Shown piece by piece: positions 18,653-28,271 of a stretch of DNA of 64,000 nucleotides (position 1 is its first letter; each line of letters opens with the position of its first letter). Source of the stretch: CAJQQY01 sp045106765. Lineage in GTDB: Bacteria; Bacteroidota; Bacteroidia; Chitinophagales; Saprospiraceae. The stretch is from NCBI GenBank assembly GCA_045106765.1, contig JBGCFD010000020.1, positions 1-64,000 of the forward strand. The letters run 5' to 3'. The notes beneath the pieces are model-generated. The model did no database searches. It had not been told where the DNA came from and saw only the letters and a program-made list of their open reading frames with translations. The position numbers were made by a program, and so were the translations under genes.

Positions 18653-19945
18653 ATGAAAAAACAGTTATTTCTGAGTACTATATTTTCGATGATTTATTTA
18701 TCTATAGTTGCTCAATGTAATATCCCAGTTCCACCTAGTAATTCATGTGCAACTGCTCCAATTATTTGTACCCTTGATGGATATTGTTCTTCAACCAGCG
18801 GAGCAAATTCGATAGATCAGCCAACTACTTTTTGTGGATCTATTCAAAATAATCATTGGCTTGCATTCATTCCTAGTACAACAGATTTAGCCATTGATAT
18901 TATTGTGGGTAATTGTGGAGGGACATCAACACTTCCGGGAATTCAAGCCCAAGTTTACTCAGTTTGTGCGGTTCCTTGGACCAGCGCAAGTAATTGCATT
19001 TATGAAGCCCCACCAAATACAACAGGACAAATAATCATGAGTAATTTAACTGTTGGAAATACCTACTATTTAATGATAGATGGATTAACAGGAGAAATGT
19101 GTAATTATACCCTTTCAGTAACGGCTGGTTCGACTCAATCTTCTGGAGGAATTTTATTAGCAGATGTAGGAGAAGATATTTTATTCGATTGTTTGACTCA
19201 GGAAGTTACCTTGGATGGATCTAATTCAATCTTCGAACCGACAGATTCTATTGCTTGGCTCAATAGCAGTTTATTACATCTTAGTGATAGTATTTCTTTT
19301 ACAGCTACTCAAAGTGGAACTTACTATTTGGTCATTCAAAATCCAGATGGAGAAAGTTGTCCATCAATTGATACCGTAAATTTAATTTCTTTCCATGATA
19401 TTTTACCAAGTCCTTTTATATTTCCTTCTGTTGAAACTTTTATAGACACAATTGGTCAAGAAGTATTTTTGGATGCCATCAATTCCAATGAAATTGATTC
19501 CAATTATATTTTGTCGTGGACAACTATTGATGGAAATATTATTGCTCACCCAGATTCACTTTATCCTTTAATTTCGAGTAGTGGAACTTATGTTTTAGAA
19601 ATTACTCACCCTGAAACTGGATGTATAACTTCGAATGAAGTATTAGTAGATTTAGTAATTCCAGTTAGCGTTTTTTCTCCTTCAAAAAACACTTTGAATA
19701 TCAAGATTACACCAACGATTACCAATGACGAAATTCAAGTCAATTATGTTTTGGAAAATACAAATTCCATTTCCATGCAAATTTATAATGTTGGAGGAGT
19801 GTTGTTACAAGATAATGATTTTGGGAAAAAAGGAGCTGGAGAGTATTTGGAAAATTTAAGTTTAAAAGAATTTGAGGCAGGCGTTTATTTTATTTTTATA
19901 AAAACGGAAGAGGGGAGTGCGATGCGGAAAGTAGTGAAGATGTGA
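18653..19945 (+). CDS. Short chimeric T9SS surface protein (paralogue 4)
   Basis: 430 residues with a signal peptide (about 1-20, ending SIVAQC). The N-terminal domain (about 20-165; CxIPxPPSNSC, WLAFIP, YYLMIDGLTG) is homologous to the N-terminus of the 4975 gene (WIGFIP, HYLLIDGFSG). Two PKD/Ig-like repeats follow (about 170-330), then a T9SS type A tail (about 341-430, ITPTITNDEI... RKVVKM) nearly identical to that of the 14442 gene. It lacks the SdrD, DUF11, dockerin and cohesin modules. It looks like a shortened mosaic built from pieces of its neighbours. It ends before a strong bidirectional terminator at 20062. Confidence 0.8.
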   Translation: MKKQLFLSTIFSMIYLSIVAQCNIPVPPSNSCATAPIICTLDGYCSSTSGANSIDQPTTFCGSIQNNHWLAFIPSTTDLAIDIIVGNCGGTSTLPGIQAQVYSVCAVPWTSASNCIYEAPPNTTGQIIMSNLTVGNTYYLMIDGLTGEMCNYTLSVTAGSTQSSGGILLADVGEDILFDCLTQEVTLDGSNSIFEPTDSIAWLNSSLLHLSDSISFTATQSGTYYLVIQNPDGESCPSIDTVNLISFHDILPSPFIFPSVETFIDTIGQEVFLDAINSNEIDSNYILSWTTIDGNIIAHPDSLYPLISSSGTYVLEITHPETGCITSNEVLVDLVIPVSVFSPSKNTLNIKITPTITNDEIQVNYVLENTNSISMQIYNVGGVLLQDNDFGKKGAGEYLENLSLKEFEAGVYFIFIKTEEGSAMRKVVKM

Positions 19946-20061
19946 TTTTGCAACTAGAATCTCTACGGAGAATAATAGTTTTTTATTCTAAAAAAATAAA
20001 ATGAAAATAAATATCATTTCCATTTTGGAAAAAATAAAAAAGTTGATAAAATCATCAAACA

Positions 20062-20098
20062 AAAAAAGCCCAAAAACATAATGTTTTTGAGCTTTTTT
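20062..20098. terminator. Bidirectional terminator
   Basis: GCCCAAAAACAT pairs with ATGTTTTTGAGC (one G-U), with an A run before and a T run after, so it can work in both directions: for the adhesin cluster on + and for the tRNA on -. Confidence 0.85.
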
Positions 20099-20107
20099 GT
20101 TAAAATG

Positions 20108-20180
20108 TAACCGGCCCGGGGTTCGAACCCGGGACCCCTTGATTAAAAGTCAAGTGCTCTACCAGCTGAGCTAGCCGATC
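20108..20180 (-). tRNA. tRNA-Lys (anticodon TTT)
   Basis: The minus strand folds as a complete 73-base tRNA. The acceptor stem GATCGGC pairs with GCCGGTT (two wobbles). The D arm reads GCTCAGCTGGTAGAGC, the anticodon stem TTGAC...ATCAA encloses a loop with anticodon TTT, and the T arm CCGGG-TTCGAAC-CCCGG is perfect. The discriminator is A and the 3' CCA is not encoded (ACATT follows). Confidence 0.96.
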
Positions 20181-20268
20181 ATAATTTTGTATGCTTTTCT
20201 TCTAAAGCGATGCAAAGATACTAACGTTTCATATAAATGCAAGAAATTAAAAATCTTTTTTAAAAAAA

Positions 20269-20979
20269 TTATTGCTCAACAAATTTAGGTGTTTCGGATG
20301 ATTCGATTGCTGATATAAATAAGTCGAAATCTGTATAATCCGAAATAATTGTTTGTGCACCTAATTTTTTCAAAACATTAAAATCTCCTGTTCTTCTAAC
20401 TCCAATAAATGGAAGATTCATATTTCGAGTAGTTCGTACATCCCAGGCAGCATCTCCAACATAAACTATTTTTTCAAAAGACATTTTTTTAGCATCAGTC
20501 TGCTGAAATACACCTTTGATAATATCTTCTCGTGTTGGATTCCCATCTGCAAAACTCATGTGCAAATTTCCCGTAGGAATTCCGATATGGTTTAATTTGA
20601 CCATGGCAGGTTGTCGCCATCCTCCCGTCGCAATTCCTATCTCATAAACATCATTTTTTAATAATTGTTCAATTGTTTTTCGAGCATTTGGAACTTCTTT
20701 AAATTCATGCGGTTGTTCTTTCCTTTTTAATTGAATAGATGCGACAAATTCATTTTGAAAATCATTCATTTCATCTAAAGTTGCTTCTCGTTGAAAGTGA
20801 TTTTGGATGACCGTTTTAAAAATAGTATCATCAGTTACATGAGGATATTTTGACCAATCAATTGTAGGAAATTTTGATTGATATACTTTTTCATAAGTAT
20901 CAGCAAAACATTGGCTGTCGATCTTGTTAGAATATAAAAGTGTTCCGTCGATGTCAAAAATAATGAGTTTTTTCTTCAA
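20269..20979 (-). CDS. HAD-superfamily hydrolase (phosphatase-like)
   Basis: 236 residues, a usual size for a HAD phosphatase. Motif I is IIFDIDGTLL with D9 (nucleophile) and D11. A helical cap (about 20-90) follows. Motif II lies near ATGGW, and motif IV is VGDAAWDVRTTR (GDxxxD). The family removes phosphate from small molecules such as phosphoglycolate or sugar phosphates; the exact substrate cannot be read. No signal peptide, so cytoplasmic. The start is TTG at 20979: an in-frame stop lies seven codons upstream and no ATG lies between. It sits 51 bases downstream of dinB on the same strand, so the two could be co-transcribed. Confidence 0.88.
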   Translation of the reverse strand: MKKKLIIFDIDGTLLYSNKIDSQCFADTYEKVYQSKFPTIDWSKYPHVTDDTIFKTVIQNHFQREATLDEMNDFQNEFVASIQLKRKEQPHEFKEVPNARKTIEQLLKNDVYEIGIATGGWRQPAMVKLNHIGIPTGNLHMSFADGNPTREDIIKGVFQQTDAKKMSFEKIVYVGDAAWDVRTTRNMNLPFIGVRRTGDFNVLKKLGAQTIISDYTDFDLFISAIESSETPKFVEQ

Positions 20980-21030
20980 AATATTTATTGTTTAATTCGT
21001 TAAACGAAGTATTCTTAGTTCAATAAAAAA

Positions 21031-22161
21031 TTATTCTTCCTCTTCATTATCCAAATCCCAAAAATCAAATTCTAACTGAATACCTCCGACCATTTTTTGA
21101 TCTTTTTGTAAATTAGAAACTTGCACTCCCAATAATCTGACTTCTTGAAATTCATGAAAATGATTTTTCAATAAATCTGAAACGATGGACAAAAATAGTG
21201 CTCGATCTTTTGGTTCTGAAGTAAAAGTTTTGCTACGAGTGATGGATTGAAACTCTGGCGTTTTGGCTTTTAGGGTGATGGTTCGTCCAAAATTTTTGGC
21301 TTTTTTCATATAGTCAAAAACCTTTTCAGCAATTGGAATTAATTTTTCCAACATATCACTTTCCGTTTTTAAATCATCAAAAAAGGTTCGTTCTGCTCCG
21401 ATAGATTTTCGAATTCGATTAGGATTGACTTTGCGATTATCTTCTGCTCGAACGATTCGATAATAATGTCTTCCTGCTTTTCCAAATCGTTGGACTAATT
21501 CTAGTTCTGATTTTTGTTTTAAATCTTTGCCCGTAAAAATCCTTAAAGTGTGCATTCGTTTCGCAGTTACTTTTCCAATTCCAAAGAATTTTTCAATGGG
21601 TAAATTTTCTAAAAATAAAATTGCTTCGGGTGGAGTGATGACTTTGATTCCATTTGGTTTATTGATATCGGAAGCTACTTTGGCTAAAAATTTATTGAAA
21701 GAAACCCCTGCCGAGGCAGTCAAGTTTGTTTTTTCAAAAATCTTTTTTCTAATTTCCTCTGCTATCATCGTTGCAGAAGGAACACCTGATTGGTCAATCA
21801 AATGATTCATTTTTTCTTCTTTAACTTCTGTTACATCCAGAAAAGCTTCGTCCAATGAAAGCGGTTCAATCAAGTCGGTGTACTCTGCAAAAATTTCTCG
21901 AATCTGGTTGGAGACTTCTCGATAGACATCAAAACGATGTTTGACAAAAATTAAATCAGGACATAATCGTTTGGCAGTAATGGAAGGCATCGCAGAGCGT
22001 ACGCCATATTTCCGAGCTTCATAACTGGCAGCAGCAACGACTCCACGCATCGCAGAACCACCGACGGCAATAGGTTTGCCTCGAAGGTCAGGATTGTCAC
22101 GCTGTTCTACTGATGCGTAAAAAGCGTCCATGTCGATATGGATGATTTTGCGTTGAGACAA
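21031..22161 (-). CDS. dinB: DNA polymerase IV (Y-family translesion polymerase)
   Basis: 376 residues, close to the usual 350-400. The palm carries the metal-binding residues D10 (HIDMDAFYASVEQ) and D104/E105 (SLDEAFLDVT). The YEARKYGVRSAMP and SVSFNKFLAKxASD-like signatures are present. A helix-hairpin-helix/thumb (FFGIGKVTAKRM) and a little-finger domain (about 240-350) follow. The C-terminus has QLEFDFW, a plausible beta-clamp-binding motif, before an acidic tail. The enzyme makes error-prone DNA past lesions in the cytoplasm. The start is TTG at 22161; the in-frame codon two upstream is a stop, and the next ATG would remove the D10 region. No LexA-like box is obvious upstream. Confidence 0.95.
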   Translation of the reverse strand: MSQRKIIHIDMDAFYASVEQRDNPDLRGKPIAVGGSAMRGVVAAASYEARKYGVRSAMPSITAKRLCPDLIFVKHRFDVYREVSNQIREIFAEYTDLIEPLSLDEAFLDVTEVKEEKMNHLIDQSGVPSATMIAEEIRKKIFEKTNLTASAGVSFNKFLAKVASDINKPNGIKVITPPEAILFLENLPIEKFFGIGKVTAKRMHTLRIFTGKDLKQKSELELVQRFGKAGRHYYRIVRAEDNRKVNPNRIRKSIGAERTFFDDLKTESDMLEKLIPIAEKVFDYMKKAKNFGRTITLKAKTPEFQSITRSKTFTSEPKDRALFLSIVSDLLKNHFHEFQEVRLLGVQVSNLQKDQKMVGGIQLEFDFWDLDNEEEE

Positions 22162-22281
22162 ATGTTATTTTTTCGTTCTTAGATTCATTTTTATAAGGTA
22201 AAAATAACAACGAATTAGTAGAAACTGTTTTTAAATGGAATTTTATTCGGTTGAAATTTGATCTATAATTTTAGATTTCCA

Positions 22282-22325
22282 AAAAAAAATCCTTAAGCCT
22301 ACAAACAGGCTTAAGGATTTTATTT
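22282..22325 (-). terminator. Terminator of the M43 protease gene
   Basis: AAAATCCTTAAGCCT pairs perfectly with AGGCTTAAGGATTTT around ACAAAC. On the minus strand the stem is followed by nine T, just after the stop at 22342. Confidence 0.9.
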
Positions 22326-22341
22326 TTGTTGATAAAAAATA

Positions 22342-24744
22342 TTATTCCATTTTTATAAAACGGATAGTTTCAAATCTATCCCCTTGTGACGTTCGCAACC
22401 AATAAATACCATTTCCTAATTTTTGGATAGGTAATTCAATTTGGTTGTTACCTTCGTTTATTTCAATGTTTCTTTCTATCAAAATTTTTCCTGATACATC
22501 AAAAACTTGGATAGCTAAATTGTCTTCAATTGGAGATGGATATTTTAAATTTAAAATACCTTCTTGAATTGGATTTGGAAAAATGCTAGCTACTTTATTC
22601 TCTGTTCTAAAATTAGCTACTTTAATTCCAGCCACTTTTGTCGTTCCATCAAAATCAGTTTGAGAAAGTCGATAATAATTATTTCCTTGTTTGGGATTAA
22701 TATGAACGTACCGATAATTATTGATAGAAAATGAGTTTCCACCTCCATCAATTTTTTCCAAAAAATCAAAAGTAATTCCGTCAGAAGAATGTTCTAGCGT
22801 AAAGTAATCATTATCTTGTTCGGTAGCTGTTTGCCAATTGAGTAGAACTGTTTCGTTTTTTTGCGCAGCATAAAAAGAAATCAATTCGATAGGTAAGACA
22901 GGCGAAGCGAAGAAAATTCCATAATCTTCGACTTGTCCATTTGTAGGTGTAACACAAGATGAAACAGAAAAATTAGCAAAATCTGAAACTACTCTCATGG
23001 TAAGTAATTTATCCATAGTTGGAGTAGCTGAAGTGGTGAAGCTTTGAGTAGTTTGAACTTTTACCGCTGTAGCAGAAAATATTTCTTCCCCTGAATCTGT
23101 AAAATCTCCATTGTCATTGAAATCAATATATGCTTTTATATTTTCAAAATTAGCTGAACCAGGCGTAACTGATAAAGAGTAACTGGTGGACGGATCCAAT
23201 TCTATAATATCGCTACAAGTATTATCTTTATAAATAACTCCTTCAGATACAGTTCCTAAGGATGAATTATTGATGCTTCCTAGTGTCACATTATAAATAC
23301 CAATTCCAAAATTGGAACCAGATGTATTTGCATTAGTCGCACTTATATTACAGGTTGTTGTTGGTTCATTATAGATTGTAATATGTTCAGTTTTTGTTTC
23401 TGTCGATCCATTTCCCACACTATTAGAAGCTACCAAGGTTACATCATAATTTCCTTCAGTCGCATAAGTTATGGTCGGATTTTGATCTGTAGAAGAGGAA
23501 GGTGTTCCTCCAGGAAATGTCCAACTCCAAGAAGTTGTTCCATTGGTGGATACATCAGTAAAACTAATAATTGAACCTTCACACTCCGAAGTAGAGCTTG
23601 CATTAAAATTACTTACAGGAACAGCAGGTGTTACACATCCTTGCGATGATAACAAACTTGCTCTAGTACCTGTCAAAGCACTTCTCATTCTAGTAGTCTG
23701 ATCAGGAGTAAATGTATTTTGACATTGCAAAAATCCATAGTCCATATAGTTTTCATACATATCTTGAACATCACTTACAAATGGAGAATTCGTAATCGTT
23801 GCATCATTAGAACAAGTATTTACAGTTCCGCTAGTAAAACAATTTATTCCTGTAGTTCCATTGTCAGGTGGCGTGTCACAGACCAAATCTCCTCCTGTCA
23901 AACAATCCGTTTCATTGCATTCATCATCGAAGGTATGATACAAATTTAAGTAATGCCCAACTTCATGAATATGTACCTTACTGTCATCTGGGGATGACCC
24001 AAAATAACCTGCTTCATTTACTACTCCATCATATATTTGACCATGTGCACCTGCAGTATATGCGTAGCCTGCAACACCACATCCCACTCCGGCACCGGTA
24101 CAAATTTCATTAACTGTCCAAATATTTAGATAATCATTGGAGTCCCAAAAAGATAATGCTTTCATGCAATCATCTTGAGTATCAGACCCAGAAACAGGCG
24201 AGCAGGGATCATCTCGATCAAGATCAGAATAGCTGGTATTTATTCGATTGATACCACTAGTGCTTGCTCCATTTGGATCTCTAATTGCTAAGCAAAATTC
24301 AATTTCTACATCGGAACTACTAATTCCAGCATTACTAAAGAAAGGGCCTCCTGCGTAATCATTAATATTCCTAAAAGCATCATTTAAATGCTCTATCGCA
24401 GAGTTAACTTGTGCATCTGAAATATTAGAACCCGTTCCAACTGATTCTCCTAAATGCATGACATGAACTACAACTGGAATTGTATAAATTGTACTTATTT
24501 TATTTTGGGGAGAGTTAGAATTTTTAGTCGACTTTTTGGAAAGAGACATTATTTTTTGATAAGCATCTTCATTAGAGCGTTTGGTTCCGTCTAAATATTC
24601 TTTCCTTTTTTGAAGATTATTTTTGTGAAAGTCGTCATATCCGCATTCATGTTGAGGACTTTGGGCAATAAGATTTTGATTAAAAAATAGGAAAAAGAAG
24701 CCAATTACATAAATTAAATTCGTGTGGTTTTTAATAGTACGCAT
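22342..24744 (-). CDS. Secreted M43-type zinc metalloprotease with PKD and GEVED domains, T9SS sorted
   Basis: The ATG at 24744 is preferred over an in-frame TTG at 24759; the product is 800 residues. A signal peptide (about 1-28, ending NLIAQ) precedes a propeptide. The catalytic domain has HEVGHYLNLYH (first His about residue 260) and the DCLTGGDLVCDTP segment typical of pappalysin/cytophagalysin-like M43 proteases. Position 8 of the zinc motif is Asn, where Gly is usual. Next come a PKD domain (SWSWTFPGGTP, about 370-450), a GEVED-type domain ending GQVEDYGIFF (about 460-610), a fibronectin-like PIELISF module and a T9SS type A tail (about 725-800). It should be secreted or cell-surface bound and digest protein; substrate unknown. 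The last about 170 residues closely match the protein encoded by the next gene. Confidence 0.9.
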   Translation of the reverse strand: MRTIKNHTNLIYVIGFFFLFFNQNLIAQSPQHECGYDDFHKNNLQKRKEYLDGTKRSNEDAYQKIMSLSKKSTKNSNSPQNKISTIYTIPVVVHVMHLGESVGTGSNISDAQVNSAIEHLNDAFRNINDYAGGPFFSNAGISSSDVEIEFCLAIRDPNGASTSGINRINTSYSDLDRDDPCSPVSGSDTQDDCMKALSFWDSNDYLNIWTVNEICTGAGVGCGVAGYAYTAGAHGQIYDGVVNEAGYFGSSPDDSKVHIHEVGHYLNLYHTFDDECNETDCLTGGDLVCDTPPDNGTTGINCFTSGTVNTCSNDATITNSPFVSDVQDMYENYMDYGFLQCQNTFTPDQTTRMRSALTGTRASLLSSQGCVTPAVPVSNFNASSTSECEGSIISFTDVSTNGTTSWSWTFPGGTPSSSTDQNPTITYATEGNYDVTLVASNSVGNGSTETKTEHITIYNEPTTTCNISATNANTSGSNFGIGIYNVTLGSINNSSLGTVSEGVIYKDNTCSDIIELDPSTSYSLSVTPGSANFENIKAYIDFNDNGDFTDSGEEIFSATAVKVQTTQSFTTSATPTMDKLLTMRVVSDFANFSVSSCVTPTNGQVEDYGIFFASPVLPIELISFYAAQKNETVLLNWQTATEQDNDYFTLEHSSDGITFDFLEKIDGGGNSFSINNYRYVHINPKQGNNYYRLSQTDFDGTTKVAGIKVANFRTENKVASIFPNPIQEGILNLKYPSPIEDNLAIQVFDVSGKILIERNIEINEGNNQIELPIQKLGNGIYWLRTSQGDRFETIRFIKME

Positions 24745-24880
24745 AAGTGTATTTTTCAAAATTTGGTGATTGGGGATCTCCTATTAAAGACTTATACAAT
24801 AACATTGCTAGATTTTGTCAAATCTGAAAAATCACAGAAAATAATTGAAAAAAATTTAATTTATATAAAAGTGCAGTCAC

Positions 24881-24917
24881 AAAAAAAGCCCCACCTTCTA
24901 ATGAAAATGGGGCTTCT
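24881..24917 (-). terminator. Terminator of the reprolysin-like protease gene
   Basis: AGCCCC and GGGGCT pair across a 16-base loop that itself can fold partly. On the minus strand the stem ends in seven T. It lies 16 bases beyond the stop at 24933. Confidence 0.85.
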
Positions 24918-24932
24918 TTGATGAGAACGTGA

Positions 24933-27900
24933 TTAATTCGTTTTCACAAATTTGACACTTTTAATCGTTTGATTTTGAATAGTTCGTAAATAATAAACCC
25001 CGCTTGCCCAATTTTGGATAGGCAATTGAATATTATTTTCACCTTCTGAAACAGGAACAGTTGTTTGAATTAATACCTTTCCAGTCATATCAATTACTTC
25101 GATTTCGACCTCTGAATTTTGAGGAGAAATGTAATTTAAGTTGATTTCATTTTGACGAATTGGATTCGGAATTACAGTCGCAACTACTTTATCCGATTTA
25201 AAATCAACTGCAATAACACCTGCTTCTTTTGTCGTTCCATCAAAATCAGTTTGAGATAATCGGTAGTAGTTGGTTCCGACTGTTGGATTTTGATGAACAA
25301 AACGATAATCACTTGTGATCGTGGAATTTCCTTTTCCATCTACTTTTGTCAGGAACTCAAATTGGTATCCGTTAAGTGAATGCTCTAAAGTGAAGAAGTC
25401 GTTATTTATTTCTGTAGAGGTTTTCCAATTGAGGAGGGTCGTTTCATTTTGTTGTTTACCGGTGAAAGATAAAAGCTCGATTGGGAGTGCAGTAGGAACA
25501 ATAGTTACAGCAACCGAATTGGAACTTAAATCTGCACAGATAGTTGAATTAGAAATTGCAGCTTGAAAATTAGCAAAACTACCTCCAACATAACTTGCTA
25601 AATTTATTCCTCCTAAATTCACAACACCATGAATGGTATAAGATTCAGCAGGGTAAGTTATTCCATTTGATAAATCTGTATTTGCATCGAAAGCTACAAT
25701 ATTTCCTGTAGTATTATTAACGATTACATAAGTGCTTGCATAGCCAGAAGCAGGGAAGTTAGAATTATCAAATACTTGTCCTGTTCCACTACTTGTAATG
25801 GAAATATTATATGTTCCTGTATTTCCAGTACTAAATCCGGAAATAACTAATACATATTGTTTTCCCTTTTCTAAAGCTCGACTATTTGAGTTTGAATAGT
25901 TAACACTCCCTGTATAGCTTACATTTGAAGATAACCAATTTGTACAAACAGAAGAAGAATTAAAGCTAACTTCATATAAAGTAAGTAAGTCACTAGGTAA
26001 GGATCCACTACCAGCTGTAAATGTATAAGTTTCATCCCTATCAACTGAAAATGAAAATATATGATGTCCAGGACTATTACTGAAAGGAGCAGTACAAGTT
26101 CCCGTTCCATTATCAAGAGCAATAGGAGAATTTGGATCACTATTAGTAATTTCACCAGAAATGGAAGCAGTCAACGTTCCCGAAAGTAAGGAAAGATCTA
26201 AAGCGGCAGCCCCTTCTTCCTCGTTTACAGCATCATCGTTTGAAATACTTTCAGCATCTGCTAAACAACCTGCTGCCACGACAGCAATGTCAAGATTATT
26301 AATATCAAAAAAGATGTTGTTAGCACATTCTATTTTGATCCTTCCTTGATTGGTTATGGTAGAAGGAATTGTAACAGATTCTGATCCATCATTAGTTGTT
26401 GCGGTAGCTAGAGTTGTTGGAAATGTCTGTCCTCCATCTGTAGAGAAAAGAATATTTACAGTTCCACAGTTTACTGGTGAATTAGTTGTACCTGCTACAT
26501 CCCATGTAATTACTTGATTAGAACCTTCTTGAAAACCAGTTGCAGAATTACCTGTAAGCACTTCAAAAGGGCCAGAATTATTATCAATTACTACTTCCGT
26601 TTCTTCATAATCAATTCCACCTTCTCCATCTCTAGCGATTAATCTGAAATGTAAATCTCTAGCTACTTGTGGAAGTATTTCTCCTTGTGTTTGACTATTG
26701 GCAAGTATATCGTCAAGTTGTGGAAAAGTTCTAGAAGCACCTCCAGAAGAAGGATCAAAACTTCTAAACAAAGGAGCAGTTGTACTAGTTGCTGCATCAT
26801 TTGGATGACCATCTGGGCATGATAAAATAAGATTATCAAAATCATATTGTTCCCAAATGTAAACTAATGGATCACCATCACCATCTGTTGCACTTCCCTC
26901 TAATTCAAATGGAGTTCCTTTTGGAATAGTAGTATTGGCAGGTACTGTTACAACAGGAAGATTATTGCCTGTTGATGAAATAGTACTGCATGTACCAAAA
27001 CCAGTTGTTGTATATTCAATCATCTGTATTAGGCTATGTATATGAAAATAAGCTGTAGCTACTTGAGGTGTAATATTGTGAGTACTAGTACAACTTCCGC
27101 TTGCAAAGCAGGATCCTTCATAACTCATAATCGTATTTCCTGATCCTGGCTCAAAGCCATTTCCCGGACTACGTTGGGATGCATTACAATTGCCTGAAGT
27201 TCCATAAAATGTATGAGAAGCATTAAATTGATGACCTACTTCATGACTGAAAATTCCCATGAAAAACGCAGTAGAATAACTCCCTCCAGCTCCTGTCCAA
27301 CCTCTACCTTTAAAACTACTCCTACAAACCACACCTAATCCTGCAATACCACTCCCTGTAGAAAAACCTGGTCCTGGAGATGGTAACTCATGAAACACAT
27401 GCCCAAGATCATAATTAGCAGAGCCTATCGTACTATTAATTACATTATGAGCTGTAGTTGTTCTATTATTTACATCCAGTCCATCTGTAGCAGGGTCGAA
27501 AAATATAATATCATCATTATCTGCAATTAAAGTAAATGTCATTGATAATTCACTTTCGAAAATTGCATTCAAAGCATTTAAATAAATAGTGATAGCATCA
27601 TTAACAAGCGTCAAGGTACTACCTCTTGCAATAGTAAATTCTCCTGAACTTGCTATGGCAATCCGAAAATTTTTCAGATCGGCTCCATTGGAAGGAGGCA
27701 TTTGTAAACTAGTAGTTCCAGTTCCTGAAAAATTATTTTGATTATTAGGAGTCATTATATCGTCAATTACTCCACAGGTCATATTATCTGTTAGAGATTT
27801 TGACATTTTATAACTGACATGAAGATTTCCTGCCAAGGGTTCAATGAAAAACGAATAGCCGTCAGAAAAAATTAACCCATTTAAACCTTTGGTGGTAACA

Positions 27901-28271
27901 GATAATCGACCTGAAATATATCTTCCTGATATACGGTAAGTTTTTATTTCAGGATAAGCATCATACATGGCTTGTTCCATTACTGGAGCTTCCTCTATTT
28001 TTACAGTTTTGAAACTTCCATCTGGAAATGGTATACTGATCTCTCCCCAATTTTCAGAATCATGCTCATTTTCCATCGGAACGGAAGCTAGGTCTGATTT
28101 TAATTGGGTTAGATTTATCTCCGTAACAAAGGAATTTTCTAAAGGAATATTTTTTTCAGTTAACAAGTTGTTTTCATCATTTGTACTTTGATGAGTGTCT
28201 GCGAAAATAGTTTGAGAATTAAGTGTGCTGATTACTAAAAAAGAGAAAAGTAAGAGGTTAAAAAATTTCAT
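24933..28271 (-). CDS. Secreted reprolysin-like (M12B-type) zinc metalloprotease, T9SS sorted
   Basis: 1112 residues with a signal peptide (about 1-24). A propeptide (about 25-200) contains the SGRYISGRLSV-type strand. The catalytic domain (about 205-420) has SHEVGHQFNASHTF with first zinc ligand H343 and a downstream NTIMSYEG Met-turn, as in reprolysin-like bacterial proteases. A segment with GNxLPVV/DGDGDPLxYxWEQ (about 440-580) and Ig-like modules follow. A CUB/PPC-like domain lies at about 690-830. The end carries the PIELLSF fibronectin-like module and a T9SS type A tail (about 1035-1112). Predicted extracellular protease. Its tail is about as close to that of the 22342 protein as paralogues inside one gene family. 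Confidence 0.88.
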   Translation of the reverse strand: MKFFNLLLFSFLVISTLNSQTIFADTHQSTNDENNLLTEKNIPLENSFVTEINLTQLKSDLASVPMENEHDSENWGEISIPFPDGSFKTVKIEEAPVMEQAMYDAYPEIKTYRISGRYISGRLSVTTKGLNGLIFSDGYSFFIEPLAGNLHVSYKMSKSLTDNMTCGVIDDIMTPNNQNNFSGTGTTSLQMPPSNGADLKNFRIAIASSGEFTIARGSTLTLVNDAITIYLNALNAIFESELSMTFTLIADNDDIIFFDPATDGLDVNNRTTTAHNVINSTIGSANYDLGHVFHELPSPGPGFSTGSGIAGLGVVCRSSFKGRGWTGAGGSYSTAFFMGIFSHEVGHQFNASHTFYGTSGNCNASQRSPGNGFEPGSGNTIMSYEGSCFASGSCTSTHNITPQVATAYFHIHSLIQMIEYTTTGFGTCSTISSTGNNLPVVTVPANTTIPKGTPFELEGSATDGDGDPLVYIWEQYDFDNLILSCPDGHPNDAATSTTAPLFRSFDPSSGGASRTFPQLDDILANSQTQGEILPQVARDLHFRLIARDGEGGIDYEETEVVIDNNSGPFEVLTGNSATGFQEGSNQVITWDVAGTTNSPVNCGTVNILFSTDGGQTFPTTLATATTNDGSESVTIPSTITNQGRIKIECANNIFFDINNLDIAVVAAGCLADAESISNDDAVNEEEGAAALDLSLLSGTLTASISGEITNSDPNSPIALDNGTGTCTAPFSNSPGHHIFSFSVDRDETYTFTAGSGSLPSDLLTLYEVSFNSSSVCTNWLSSNVSYTGSVNYSNSNSRALEKGKQYVLVISGFSTGNTGTYNISITSSGTGQVFDNSNFPASGYASTYVIVNNTTGNIVAFDANTDLSNGITYPAESYTIHGVVNLGGINLASYVGGSFANFQAAISNSTICADLSSNSVAVTIVPTALPIELLSFTGKQQNETTLLNWKTSTEINNDFFTLEHSLNGYQFEFLTKVDGKGNSTITSDYRFVHQNPTVGTNYYRLSQTDFDGTTKEAGVIAVDFKSDKVVATVIPNPIRQNEINLNYISPQNSEVEIEVIDMTGKVLIQTTVPVSEGENNIQLPIQNWASGVYYLRTIQNQTIKSVKFVKTN

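Noticed and set aside
5500..19000. Regular internal repeats that could suggest a CRISPR or tandem DNA repeat
   Set aside because: They are protein-level PKD/SprB repeats inside long frames, with strong DNA divergence between units and no conserved short direct repeat.
22142..22341. SOS box before dinB
   Set aside because: No convincing inverted LexA-like motif could be seen in the AT-rich upstream sequence.
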